From the NCBI GenBank assembly GCA_023105745.1, contig JALGQZ010000006.1, forward strand, positions 34,053,686 through 34,117,685: a stretch of 64,000 nt of DNA, in the 5' to 3' direction. A program made the translations under genes and the position numbers. Each line of letters starts with the position of its first letter. Position 1 is the stretch's first letter. This stretch comes from Austropuccinia psidii. Lineage: Eukaryota > Basidiomycota > Pucciniomycetes > Pucciniales > Sphaerophragmiaceae. Of this stretch, positions 1-11,815 are shown in pieces. The notes under the pieces are model-generated. The model was not told the DNA's origin, made no database searches, and saw nothing but the letters and a program-made list of their open reading frames with translations.

Positions 1-1139
1 CCTTCAGGTTTGCTTTTTGCCTCATCTGTTTCTTTATTTATTTAGTTCCAATTCAATGACATAATTAATGTATCTGATCTTGTTTATTGTATTTTTTCTT
101 GATATTAATATGTTGCACAATTGAATACTCAAAGCTATAAGAAACCTCCCCAGAACCCAATTATATTTTTTGAATAATCAAAATGATCAGAAATCTCTCT
201 GATCTGGCTTTCTACATATAATTAAATATCCTGTTTCCGCGATAGCCAAATTCTTCTTTAAGATTTTCAAAATATGAAAAAACCACTTAATATCAATTAC
301 TCTGATATTTTAATTATAGCTTGAAAGACTGTTGTAGACTTTTTTAATTTTTTAATTCATTTTCAGATAAGATCTACTGATTTTAATAGAAAACGGTTTT
401 ATTTTTGTGGGATTATTCAGTTTTATTTGATTAATTGTATTTGTATGCTCAAAACATGTAAGCATATTGATTTGTTTGAAATAATTTGATTATATCAGTT
501 TAGCCTTGGAAAATTGAAAATCATGGTAACAGTATAAAACAAAGCAATCTACAAAGCTGATAAAGAAAGAAAAAGAATTTCTCACTATGTTTAACCATTT
601 TGAAGACTCCGTCATTTTCTATGGAATAGCTATGATCAGATTCTCTCATATTATGTTTGCTGGAATCTGGAGGCTACTGCTTTAAACCAGAATCCCAATT
701 CTACCAAGTTGGATACAGTACCACCTTCTAGCTTCAGTGGATTTTTCCAATCTCATAAATCATGAGAAAGGCGTCAGTCAGATATACATTTCCTCCCATT
801 TTCCTGACGAAGAATGAGTTTTTTTCTTCAGTTGTTCGCATGGAATTCCCAATACTTGGCTTTTTGTTTGTGTTGTGTTGAGAGCTTCTCGCCTTTCTCA
901 ACCTACTTCAAGTCGCAATATCAATTTTGCAAAATTTATGGTTGTACACTTCCAATTGAACCACCCATCTTTTTCCAATGCCATAAATTAGCGCTGCCAG
1001 GTGTGACTGACAAGAGATCTTAAACATTTTATGCACCTGAGAAATTAAAACTTCATTTCCCAATCGATCCCTGTTCATGAAGCTGGGTTGTAGATAAAGG
1101 ATTTGATGCACCGCAGCTGTTTTTTACAGGTGTTGATAT
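1..1139. other. AT-rich stretch without recognisable gene
   Basis: No frame shows a recognisable protein domain, and the short open frames here overlap on both strands without coding character. The copia-1 array begins at its right edge. I see no target-site duplicate that could be matched to the other end of the array, because that end is truncated. Confidence 0.6.
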
Positions 1140-1465
1140 TAATAACAGGGAACGTTTAGGAAGGATATTGACAGGAGTCAATATTCCAGTAAGTATACGT
1201 CAAAGAGGGGAGTGGCAGCGAACCTGTTAGGCAAAGTAAATGGAGAGCAGTACAACATGAGATAATTGCATAGGGATTGCTAGGTAGAGATACACTGAGT
1301 AACCTTTTAGGCAGGATATTGACAGGAGTCAATATTTCAGTAAGTATACATCGAAGAGGGGAGTGGCAGCAAACCTGTTAGGCAAAGTAAATGGAGAGCA
1401 GTACAACATGGGGAATGCTAGAGCTACAATGACTGCTCATTAAATAGTAAATAGTAAGTACAACA
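1140..1465 (-). repeat. copia-1 LTR, copy L1 (3' LTR of internal A)
   Basis: A 326-bp sequence that recurs at 5568-5893 and, interrupted, at 9964-11934. On the minus strand it would start TGTTGTAC and end near GTTATTA; the middle copy ends GTTATCA. The low edge is fixed by comparing the three copies. The high edge (ACAACA) is inferred from the usual TGTTG start of copia LTRs. Inside is a direct duplication with 151-bp spacing. Each unit holds the palindrome ATATTGAC-AGGA-GTCAATAT, at 1165-1184 and 1316-1335. Confidence 0.75.
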
Positions 1466-1555
1466 GGTTTTATGACCTATGACGTAGACAAATGATGTAA
1501 GCAATGAAGTCTTGTGATCTTAAGGAGTTGTGGCTGAAAGGTTTGTTGAGGTGCA

Positions 1556-4500
1556 TCATGGCAGTTGGTGCACGGTCCCAGAAGGGTCTTTTCCCAATAC
1601 ACCCCCAGACCTAGTGATCTCTGCTTTGTGTCCAAACATTGTTTTGAGGTGATTTTTGATTTTTTGAATTGAAAAGTTTTTTGTGAGAGAGTCTGCAACC
1701 ATGTCGGTTGTTGGAAGGTATTTGTGCCGTATTTTGGATTTTTCAATGAGATCATGTATAAAATGTAATCTAAAATTGATGTGTCTAGTACCATGGTGGT
1801 AAATTCACTTTGATGCAATGGCTATTGCACTTTTGTTGTTGGAAAAAAGGGCTCCAGAACATTTGATTGTTGATATTTTGTAGATAAGATGCTTTAGCCA
1901 AAGGAGATCTTGACTAAATTCTGTTAGAGCATTGTATTCCGCTTTGGCAGATGATAGTGCAACCACTTTTTGTTTGTGAGAGCGCCAGCCAATTGCCCCT
2001 TGATAATAAATTAGTGAACCTGAGAAGGATTTGCATTCTTTTGAACCTCCCCAGTTGGCATCAGAAAAACCTATTATGGTGTTCAAGTCATGTTGGAGAT
2101 TGTTTCCGCCAAGTTGAAGTGTTGGTTCCTTCATGCCAAGTAAGTATTTTAGAATTTGTTCTATGGCTTTGAAATGTATTTTGGATGGGGATTCCAGAAA
2201 TTGTGACATGAAGGAAGTGCTGAAAGCTAGATTGGGGTGAGTTCCTTGAACCAAGTATTGAAGCAGTCCGATAGCGTGTCGGTAGTGGAAAGGGGGGTGT
2301 TGGCATTGTTCAAGATGACAAGATTTAAGGTCATTGATGTTACTTGGAAGGGGGGAGGTTAATGGTCAAGAATTTTCAAGATTGAATTCAGACAGAATTT
2401 GTTGGATAAGCTTGTCTTGAATCATTGATATTCCCTCTGCGGATCGAGTGATTCTAATTCCAAGTGCATATTTTACACTTCCAAGATCTTCCATGTTGAA
2501 AAAGGTCTTGATTTTGGCTTTGAAATCCTTATTCCAGAATCCACTGAAGATAAGATCATTGATGTGGGCAAAGAGCCACATCATCTTGTTGTGGTCTTAT
2601 GAGTAATACAGGCAGGGATCGGTTTTAGTAGGAACTAAACCTATTTGATGAAGAGCGTTATTTAATGCATTGTGCCAGCATCGTGGACTTTGTTTCAGCC
2701 CATAGAGTGATTTGTTCAGTTTTAGGATTTTTGATTCTTCTTTGCAACCATCAGGGCAAAAGATTTATAACGTTTTGTTGGGGATTCCATTATAAAACAA
2801 ACATAGTACATCCATCTGGTCAATTTGGAATTGGTGCTGGTGAGAAAGTTTAATTAGGAGTCTGAGAGATGCTAACTTCCCAGTAGGAGAGAACACATCA
2901 TTGTAATTTAATCCCTCTTGCTGATTGAAGCCTCTAACACAGAGTCTTGCTGTATATTTAGTCAGATTCCCATTTGAATCCATTTTCCTCTTGAAGACCC
3001 AGGTAGTGGTAAGGGGATGAATTGATTCGTCTTGTTCATAGAAGGACCACACTTCATACTTATTCATGTTGGAAAGTTCATTGTCAATAGTAGCCAACCA
3101 TTGTTTTGAATCAGGGTGAGGTGTAGCTTGAGAATAGGATTTTGGGTCCAATACAATAGCTTCGACAAAGCTAGCTGATTGTTTATTTTGACAAGAGTTG
3201 GTGAGTATGTTAGCAGGGTAAAGATTGCTGGTGAGTTCCTTGGAATTGTCCACAGGTTCAGTTGTCCAAGAGTAACACTTGTATTGTCAAAGAGCATTGA
3301 TGGTAACATTTTGATTCTCGTCATTTCTTCTTTGATCATTAGGGCTGAGTTCCAAATCATTTGGGGTCTTGGGGGAGTCAAGGCAGTTAGTTTGAGAGTT
3401 AGTAGGAATATCTAAGTTTCCAGAAACAACAAAGGATTCAGTATTCTGGTTGAGATTTTTTTGACTTTTATTTGGGAAAAGAGAGTCATTGAATTTGATG
3501 TGATGGGTAGTTTTGACTTTACCTGTATCCAAATCTAAGATGCGAAACATTCAATGCCCCTCCCCATAGCCAAGAAAGATGCCTGCCACTCCTCTGGAAC
3601 TGAATTTGTTTTTAGGAAAGTTGTCTAGGTAAATTGCTTCACATCCAAAGGGATGTAAGAATTTTAGGGATGGTTTTTTGTTGAACCACTTAGAGAATGG
3701 AGTCTCAAAGCTTGGGGATTTGTGCGGAGCTAAGTTTTCTAAGTAAACGGCAGTATTTGAAGCTTCTGCCCAGTAAGAAAGGTCAAGTCCAGAGTTGAGT
3801 AATAGACATCTGGATTTATTTACAGTTGTTTGATTTCCTCTTTCAGAAAAAGGATTTTGTTCTGGTGTGTAAGGTGCCGAGGTAAGGTGATTGATTCCTT
3901 TGTATTTGAAGAAGTTTTGGAGATCAGTGTTCTTGAATTCTGATCCATTATCCAAAATAAGATTAGCAACCTTAGAATTTGTTTGTTGCTCGGCTTTGTT
4001 GATGTGATTTTTTATGTAGTCTTTGCATTCTGATTTGTTGGTTAAGAAAAATATCCATACAAAGTGAGAGAATCTATGAAAATTTGCAGGAAGTATTTCT
4101 TTCCAGAAGGAGATTCAGGGGATATTGGTCCGCATAGATTCATATGTATGGTTTCAAGCTTGCAATGAGGTTGAGGGAAGGTTCCTCAAAAAGGAGTTTT
4201 AATCATTTTTCTTAGGTTACAGGTGGTACAATTAAAAGATGAAATGTTTTTGTCAGGATAAATTTTCTTAAAATATTCTAGTGAGGGATGTCCACTAGAT
4301 TGGTGGAGAACAGTGGTACTTGGAATAGATAGTGACACATTGAATGCATGTATTTTGTCTTGGTGAATAAGAAAATTTCCACTTTCAAAACTTCCATTGA
4401 TGATGACCTTGTTGGCTTTGCTGGTGACTACAAAGCTTTTGGGAGAGATTCCTTTTGTAACAGAATAATTTGCCTCTATGAACGTGTTCATGCTTAACAA

Positions 4501-5510
4501 GTTAATTGCCAATTGAGGAATAAGGAGGCAATTATTAATTTTTAGAAAGCAGTGGGACAGTTCAATGCAAATGGTTCCTGAGCCTAGGGATTTTATGGAG
4601 GAGCCATCAGCTAGGATTACTTCTTCTTTAGGGGTAAAGGAGATAAAGTATTTTTTGTCATTTAACATACTATTGGATGCTCCAGAGTCAAGTACAATGG
4701 AATTCCTGTCCTGTTGATTAATTCCACATAGTAGGGCAGTAGTTGGTTTACCATGTTTCAAGTTTTGACATTCTGCTTCAGAATGTTTGGTGAGGGGATT
4801 GTGATACCCTGGTTTGCATGTAGGATAATTTGGTTTTTGATGCAGTTTGGAGTCGGATTTTTCTTTCTTTTTCATCATGAAAGCTTGTTTTTCTTGGTTT
4901 TCTTCATTCCTTTGAATAGCACTTCTTAATACTCAATTGTTTCATCTAGGGAGGGGGTCTTCTTTTCAAGTCTACATTATTTAAGCCAGATCTCTCCAAT
5001 CAGTTTGTATTCAGATGATAAGTTGATTATTACCCATAGAGCGACAATGGAATCAAGTAGTATGGAGGGCTTTATGGCTTGATCATCAATTAAATTGCAT
5101 AGGTTCTGGGTGAGTTCCTGAATGTTCTTGATTCCTTGTCCTAAGTTTCCTTTGGATAGGGTGGTGGAGAAAATTCTACTTAGGTAAGTGGCTTGACTTT
5201 GTATGGTTTTTGGTAAGTAGAATTCTTCTAGACATGTCCACAGAATGGTGGGATTTAGATTGCATTTGTTGTCAAATTGGGAGGCTAATGTGACATTGCA
5301 ATTTAGACTGATAATGGCATAGGCAATAATTTTTCTGTTGGGGTCAGTTTTTTCTGGTTCAGCGCATTTATCAAGAGATTCTTGTCCAGTGACCATGTTG
5401 TAGTATCCTCTTATGAGTAAGAGGGATCACATTTGTTGTTTTCAATCAATGTAATTGGATCTGGTAGGTTTGTATTTGTTGGAAAGTTCTGGGTTGAACT
5501 CATTTCCCAT
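1556..5510 (-). pseudogene. copia-1 copy A Gag-Pol polyprotein, decayed
   Basis: Minus-strand Ty1/copia polyprotein broken by frameshifts and stops. Domain order is copia order: Gag (about 4977-5510, the ATG reads from 5510), protease and pre-integrase zinc region (4186-4878, active site LDSGAS, then H-x-H and CTTC of the integrase finger), integrase core (about 3551-4170, DNGSEF and ERGNQTT visible), reverse transcriptase (about 2366-3253), RNase H (1556-2254, DANWGG, SSAKAEY, GTRHI). The reverse-transcriptase dyad is damaged: HIND where the family has H-V/I-D-D (Asn codon 2558-2560). The first integrase Asp is also Asn (HMNLCGP). A TGA interrupts RNase H just before the HHGTRHI segment. Copy B at 5898-9908 is highly similar. 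This copy cannot make a functional enzyme set. Confidence 0.88.
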
Positions 5511-5540
5511 GTTGTGACGATGTAGTATTGGTTTTTATCT

Positions 5541-5567
5541 GCTGGTTAGAGCTCCGGTCTCATAATC
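5541..5567 (-). other. Primer-binding site of copia-1 copy A (elongator tRNA-Met internal region)
   Basis: Directly next to the LTR edge the plus strand contains TTAGAGC, TCCGGTCTCATAATC and then the LTR's TGA. This matches the D-arm and anticodon arm of eukaryotic elongator tRNA-Met (anticodon CAT), recalled from the yeast sequence. On the element's minus strand it is the complement, placed where a primer-binding site belongs. The pairing would end at about tRNA position 40, so the primer would be a 5'-half tRNA as known for Drosophila copia, not a 3'-CCA end. Confidence 0.7.
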
Positions 5568-5893
5568 TGATAACAGGGAACTTTTAGGCAGGATATTGAC
5601 AGGAGTCAATATTCCAGTAAGTATATGTCGAAGAGGGGAGTGGCAGCAAACCTTTTAGGAAAAGTAAATGGAGAGCAGTACAACATGAGATAATTGCATA
5701 GGGATTGCTAGGTAGAGATACACTGAGTAACCTTTTAGGCAGGATATTGACAGGAGTCAATATTCCAGTAAGTATACGTCAAAGAGGGGAGTGGCAGCAA
5801 ACCAGTTAGGCAAAGTAAATGGAGAGCAGTACAACATGGGGAATGCTAGAGTTACAACAACTGCTCATTAAATAATAAATAGTAAGTAAAACA
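5568..5893 (-). repeat. copia-1 LTR, copy L2 shared by internals A and B
   Basis: A 326-bp LTR that serves as 5' LTR of internal A and 3' LTR of internal B. There is no second LTR between the two internals, so they form a true tandem with a shared LTR. On the minus strand it begins at about TGTTTTAC and ends GTTATCA. The two palindromes (ATATTGAC-AGGA-GTCAATAT) lie at 5593-5612 and 5744-5763, again 151 bp apart. Confidence 0.8.
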
Positions 5894-5897
5894 GGTT

Positions 5898-8800
5898 TTA
5901 GGACCTATGATGTAGACCAATGATGTAAGAAATGAAGTATTTTGATCTTAAGGAGTTGTGCCTGAAAGGTTTGTTGAGGTGCATGGTCCCAGAAGGGTCT
6001 TTTCCCAATACACCACCATACCTAGTGATCTCTGCTTTGTGTCCAAACATTGTTTTGAGGTGATTTTTGATTTTTTGTGAGAGAGTCTGCAACCATGTCG
6101 CTTGTTGGAAGGTATTTGAGCCGTATTTTGGATTTTTCAATGAGATCATGTATAAAATGTAATCTAAAATTGGTGTGTCTAGTACCATGGTGGTGAATTC
6201 AATTTGATGCAATGGCTATTGCACTTTGGTTGTTGGAACAAAGGGTTCCAGAACATTTGATTGTTGATATTTTGTAGATAAGATGTTTTAGCCAAAGAAG
6301 ATCTTGACTAAATTCTGTTAGAGCATTGTATTCCGCTTTGGCAGATGATAGTGAAACCACTTTTTGTTTGTGAGAGCGCCAGCCAATTGCCCCTTGATAA
6401 TAGATTAGTGAACCTGAGAAGGATTTGCATTCTTTTGAACCTCCCCAGTTGGCATCAGAAAAACCTATTATGGTGTTCAAGTAATGTTGGAGATTGTTTC
6501 CGCCAAGTTGAAGTGTTGGTTCCTTCGTGCCAAGTAAGTATTTTAGAATGTGTTCTATGGCTTTGAAATGTATTCTGGATGGGGATTCCAGAAATTGTGA
6601 CATGAAGGAAGTGCTGAAAGCTAGATTGGGGTGAGTTCCTTGAACCAAGTATTGAAGCAGTCCGATAGTGTTTCGGTAGTGGAAAGGGGGGTGTTGGCAT
6701 TGTTCAAGATGACAAGATTTAAGGTCATTGATGTTACTTGGAAGGGGGGAGGTTAATGGTCAAGAATTTTCAAGGTTGAATTCAGACAGAATTTGTTGGA
6801 TAAGCTTGTCTTCAATCATTGATATTCCCTCTGCGGATCGAGTGATTCTAATTCCAAGTGCATATTTTAAACTTCCAAGATCTTCCATGTTGAAAAAGGT
6901 CTGGATTTTGGCTTTGAAATCCTTATTCCAGCATCCACTGAAGATAAGATCATTGACGTGGGCAAAGAGCCACATCAGCTTGTTGTGGTCTTATGAGTAA
7001 TACAGGCAGGGATCAGTTTTAGTAGGAACTAAACCTATTTGATGAAGAGCGTTATTTAATGCATTGTGCCAGCATCATGGACTTTGTTTCAGCCCATAGA
7101 GTGATTTGTTCAGCTTTAGGATTTTTGATTCTTCTTTGCAACCATCAGGGCGAAAGATGTATAATGTTTTGTTGGGGATTCCATTATAAAACAAAAATAG
7201 TACATCCATCTGGTCAATTTGGAATCGGTGCTGGTGAGAAAGTTTTATTAGGAGTCTGAGAGATGCTAACTTCCCAGTAGGAGAGAACACATTATTGTAA
7301 TTTAATCCCTCTTGCTGATTGAAGCCTCTAACACAGAGTCTTGCTTTATATTTAGTCAGATTCCCATTTGCATCCATTTTCCTCTTGAAGACCCAGGTAG
7401 TGGTAAGGGGATGAATTGATTCGTCTTGTTCATGGAAGGACCACACTTGGTACTTATTCATGTTGGAGAGTTCATTGTCAATAGTAGCCAACCATTGTTT
7501 TGAATCAGGGTGATGTGTAGCTTGAGAATAGGATTTTGGGTCCAATACAATAGCTTCGACAAAGTTAGCTGATTGTTTATTTTGACAAGAGTTGGTGAGT
7601 ATGTTAGCAGGGTCAAGATTGCTGGTGATTTCCTTGGAATTGTCTACAGGTTCAGTTGTCCAAGAGTAACACTTGTATTGTCAAAGAGCATTGATGGTGC
7701 CATTTTGATTCTCGTCATTTCTTCTTTGATCATTAGGGCTGAGTTCCAAATCATTTGGGGTCTTGGGGGAGTCAAGGCAGTTAGTTTGAGAGTTAGTAGG
7801 AATATCTAAGTTTCCAGAAACAACAAAGGATTCAGTATTCTGGTCAAGATTTTTTTGACTTTTATTTGGGAAAAGAGAGTCATTGAATTTGATGTGATGG
7901 GTAGTTTTGACTTTACCTGTATCCAAATCTAAGATGCAAAACATTCAATGCCCCTCCCCATAGCCAAGAAAGATGCCTGCCACTCCTCTGGAACTGAATT
8001 TGTTTTTAGGAAAGTTGTCTAGGTAAATTGCTTCACATCCAAAGGGATGTAAGAATTTTAGGGATGGTTTTTTGTTGAACCACTTAGAGAATGGAGTCTC
8101 AAAGCTTAGGGATTTGTGCAGAGTTAAGTTTTCTAAGTAAACGGCAGTATTTGCAGCTTCTGCCCAGTAAGAAAGGTCAAGTCCAGAGTTGAGTAATAGA
8201 CATCGGGATTTATTTACAGTTGTTTGATTTCCTCTTTCAGCAAAAGGATTTTGTTCTGGAGTGTAAGGTGCCGAGGTAAGGTGATTGATTCCTTTGTATT
8301 TGAAGAAGTTTTGGAGATCAGTGTTCTTGAATTCTGATCCATTATCCGAAATAAGATTAGCAAGTTTAGAATTTGTTTGTCGCTTGGCTTTGTTGATTTG
8401 ATTTTCTATGTAGTCTTTGCATTCTGATTTGTTGGTTAAGAAAAATATCCATACAAAGTGAGAGAATCCATTGAAAATTTGCAGGAAGTATTTTTTTCCA
8501 GAAAGAGATTCAGGGGATATTGGTTCGCATAGATTCATATGTATGGCTTCAAGCTTGCAATGAGGTTGGGGGAAGGTTCCTTAAAAAGGAGTTTTAATCA
8601 TTTTGCTTAGGTTACAGGTGGTACAATTAAAAGATGAAATGTTTTTGTCAGGATAAATTTTCTTAAAATGTTCTAGTGAGGGATGTCCACTAGATTGGCG
8701 GAGAACAGTGGTACTTGGAGTAGATAGTGAGACATTGAATGCGTGTATTTTGTTTTGGTGAATAATACAATTTCCACTTTCAAAACTTTCATTTATGATG

Positions 8801-9908
8801 ACCTTGTTGGCTTTGCTGGTGACTACAAAGCTTTTGGCAGAGATTCCTTTTGTAACAGAATAACTTGCCTCTATGAACGTGTTCATGCTTAACAAGTCAA
8901 TTGCCAATTGAGGAATAAGGAGGCAATTATTAATTTTTAGAAAGCAGTGGGACAGTTCAATGCAAATGGTTCCTGAGCCTAGGGATTTTATGGAGGAGCC
9001 ATCAGCTAGGATTACTTCTTCTTCTTTAGGGGTAAAGGAGATAAAGTATTTTTTGTCATTGAACATACTATTGGATGCTCCAGATTCAAGTACAATGGAA
9101 TTCCTGTCCTGTTGATTCATTCTACATAGTAGGGCAGTAGTTGGTTTACCAAGTTTCAAGTTTTGACATTCTGCTTCAGAATGTTTGGTGAGGGGATTGT
9201 GATACCCTGGTTTGCATGTAGGATAATTTGGTTTTTGATGCAGTTTGGAGTCTTTTTTTTCTTTCTTTTTCATCATGAAAGCTTGTTTTTCTTTGTTTTC
9301 TTCATTACTTTGAATAGCACTTCTTAATCCTCCATTTTTTCATCTAGGGAGGGAGTCTTCTTTTCAATTCTATATTCTTTAAGCCAGATCTCTCCAATCA
9401 GTTTGTATTCAGATGGTAAGTTGATTATTACCCATAGAGCAACGACGGAATCAAGTAGTATGGTGGGTTTTATGGCTTGATCATCAATTAAACTGCATAG
9501 GTTCCGGGTGAGTTCCTGAATTTTCTCAATTCCTTGTCCTAAGTTTCCTTTGGATAGGGGGGTGGAGAAAATTCTGCTGAGGTAAGTGGCTTGATTTTGT
9601 ATGGTTTTTGGTAAGCAGAATTCTTCTAGACATGTCCACAGAATGGTCTGATTTAGATTGCAGTTGTTGTTGAATTGGGAGGCTATTTTGACATCACAAT
9701 TTAGACTGATAATGGCATAGGAAATACTTTTTCTGTCAGGGTCAGTTTTTTCTAGTTCAGCGCATTGATCAAGAGATTCTTGTCCAGTGACCATGCCGTA
9801 GTATCTGCTTATTAGTAAGAGGGATTGCATTTGTTGTTTCCAATTGATGTAATTGGATCCGGTAAGTTTGTATTTGTCGGAAAGTTCTGGGTTGAAGTCA
9901 TTTCCCAT
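5898..9908 (-). pseudogene. copia-1 copy B Gag-Pol polyprotein, decayed
   Basis: Second tandem copy, better preserved than A. Gag is open over 9324-9908, protease and pre-integrase region over 8581-9276, integrase over 7945-8538 (LISDNGSEF, PEQNPFAERGN), a linker over 7681-7944, reverse transcriptase over about 6760-7545, RNase H over 5898-6648. The protease active site reads LESGAS (Asp to Glu). The integrase starts with MNLC in place of MDLC. The reverse-transcriptase dyad reads HVND (Asn codon 6952-6954). The RNase H TGA seen in copy A is also present. A 17-bp deletion relative to copy A near 6077 shifts the last frame. Inactive, but useful for comparing copies. Confidence 0.88.
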
Positions 9909-9936
9909 GTTGGCAATGTAGTATTGTTTTTTATCT

Positions 9937-9963
9937 GCTGGTTAGAGCTCCAGTCTCATAATC
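9937..9963 (-). other. Primer-binding site of copia-1 copy B (tRNA-Met type)
   Basis: Same layout as the site at 5541-5567 with one change (TCCAGTCTCATAATC). It abuts the third LTR. The change moves it closer to the yeast elongator tRNA-Met anticodon arm as I recall it (TCAGTCTCATAATC), which supports a real primer match. Confidence 0.68.
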
Positions 9964-10092
9964 TAATAACATGGAGCTTTTAGGCAGGATATTGACAGGA
10001 GTCAGTATTCCAATAAGTATACGTCAAAGAGGGGAGTGGCAGCAAGCCTTTTAGGCAGGATATTGACAGGAGTCAATATTCCAGTAAGTATA

Positions 10093-10146
10093 CAGCTCCC
10101 TGCCAATTGTATGCAAACACCAAGTTCATACAGGCATGGCCCCTGT
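10093..10146 (+). repeat. Left terminal inverted repeat of the Tc1/mariner element
   Basis: Begins CAGCTCCCTGCCAATTGTAT and shares TATGCAAAC and CATACAGGCA with the reverse complement of the right end. A nested palindrome (TTCATACAGG ... CCTGTATGAA) follows, so the end could also fold on itself. Confidence 0.8.
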
Positions 10147-10326
10147 ATGAACACCACAAAATTGAGCAGCAATTCTTTTTGGCGGGACTTTGTCTCTCAT
10201 TGACAACTTAAGAAAAAAAAAACGCATGTCATTGATTGTGATTCAGAGCAGAGGTAACAGCATGCAACACAATAGACAAACAACATAGGGAGGAAAAAAA
10301 TTAAACTAAAAAAAACCTTGGTGGTC

Positions 10327-11337
10327 CTAATATGAGGTTGAACCACCACGCTGATTGATGACCATCTGCATCCTCCTTGGCATCAATCGGAGGTAGTCAT
10401 TGAGGATGCCAGGGTGAATGTTGCTCCAGCAGGACCGAATGGCATGCTTGAGTTCTTCTAATTTTGAGGTTGGTAAAGCTTCGATATTTGACTTTTCATT
10501 GACTTTCAGATGTTTTCGATCGGGTTGAGGTCTGGTGAATGTGCCGGTCACTCCATCTTGGGTATGCCGTTTTGTTCACGCCACTTATTTCTGAAAGCTT
10601 CCGTATGAATCGGCGCGTTGTATTCCATTAGGAGAAGTCGATGTCGTCCTCTGATCCAGGGTGCTTGTTCCATTTGCTCAACAAAGGGGCAAAGGGCTGG
10701 GCGGTAGACCTGTCGGACCATCTCTTGGGAATTCATGCGGCCGTCCAAAAATATGATGCTGCTACAGTGAGCAGCACAAAATCCCCCCAAGATCATAACC
10801 AATTGACACCCGGATTGATGGTTGACGGCGAGGTTTTCAAGCAGCCACTTTTTGTTCGCGGTGCGCCAGACTCAGACTTGATTGACTCGTTTTCCCAGCT
10901 CAAAAGCCAATTCGTCAGTCCAAATTACTTTGGCCCATTCATTAATTGTCCAGTGCCTATGAGCCAGCGTTGAAAATCTTGAGGTCGTAAATATGGCTTC
11001 TTAGGGGCAATTCGTGAGTGTTTCCCCAGCTTGTGAATCTCGCGTTGAATGGTGCGATTTGAAACGTGTGACATCATTAGGGATGTAACTTGAGCAACGG
11101 TAAGTCGGCGACATCGAGTAATAATACGGCTGAGTTGTCGCCGGGCACGTTCAGTGAGTTTCGTCGGTCGGCCGCTTTTTCGTTGAGCCGTAACGGTGCT
11201 GATCTGTTTGTATTTTTGGAACGTATTGTAAACAGTCGTCAGAGGAGATTATTCCACTCTGTGATGGCCCTAAATGAGAGTCCAGCCTGACGCATTCCCA
11301 CCAATTGGCCTTGAGTTTCAACATCTAAGTATGGCAT
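10327..11337 (-). pseudogene. Tc1-family transposase, decayed
   Basis: About 336 codons from an ATG reading from 11337, the usual size for Tc1 transposases. The N-terminal DNA-binding part is recognisable: MRQAGLSFRAI, then GRPTKLTERARRQLSRII (second helix-turn-helix and linker). The catalytic part shows RMNSQEMVRQVYRP and the second catalytic block. That block reads EYNAPIHT, where the family has an Asp (codon 10620-10622), so a catalytic residue is lost. In the third block (PAHSPDLNPIEN) both flanking Trp codons have become TGA, at 10548-10550 and 10506-10508. There is also a stop near 11240 and a frameshift near 10500. The C-terminus (MPRRMQMVI ... GGSTSY) is intact. Confidence 0.88.
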
Positions 11338-11761
11338 CTATGGTTGGTAAGATCATATTAGCAAGGTGATCCATTTTACAGAAATGAAAAAGACCCACTC
11401 ACCAATGGTATTTAACTTCGTATTTCCGCGTCTGGATAGAGATGATGGGTCACTATTAAAGTAAGTAAATACACAGCGATATGAAAAAGCAACAGCGGCG
11501 GATGACGTTGGTTGGAGACAAGGATGGGGGGCCTACTTAACATTGGTGCGTGGATCGTCTTCATACGTGGAATTGCTGAATTTGCGAAGAGGGCAGTGGT
11601 CAATGTTGCAAAGTAAAAATTAAAAAAACAAATAAAGAAATTGAATTGAGGTTGACAGTAGGTCGAGAGAAAAAAAAATTGATTTTGACGGCCCGCGGGA
11701 CCAGACTGACCAATGAGAGTAGTCCTTTGGTCAACTTGCTGCGCGCGCGGCCGCATGCTGA

Positions 11762-11815
11762 TACAGGGCCCTGCCTGTATGAGCGGTGCGTTTGCATACA
11801 AATGGCAGGGCACTG
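11762..11815 (-). repeat. Right terminal inverted repeat of the Tc1/mariner element
   Basis: Its reverse complement starts CAGTGCCCTGCCATTTGTAT and runs parallel to the left end for about 54 bases with several mismatches. It is directly followed by the duplicated TA at 11816-11817. Confidence 0.8.

Larger units (their letters stand above)
10093..11815 (-). mobile_element. Tc1/mariner-type DNA transposon, degenerate
   Basis: A 1723-bp element flanked by TA (10091-10092 and 11816-11817). The uninterrupted target AGTATACGTC is present in L1 (near 1191-1200) and in the second half of L2 (near 5771-5780), so the ends are firm. The ends form imperfect inverted repeats of roughly 54 bp (CAGCTCCCTGCC and CAGTGCCCTGCC). 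The transposase reads on the minus strand and is broken. GC content is visibly higher than the surrounding retroelements, especially near the right end (GCGCGCGGCCGC). Confidence 0.9.

Noticed and set aside
5541..5570. Possible tRNA-Met gene fragment (D-arm and anticodon arm)
   Set aside because: Only the 5' half region is present, it abuts an LTR, and it repeats at 9937-9966 next to another LTR; a primer-binding site explains it better than a gene.
10641..10973. Plus-strand frame of 110 codons
   Set aside because: It is the antisense shadow of the Tc1 transposase reading on the minus strand.
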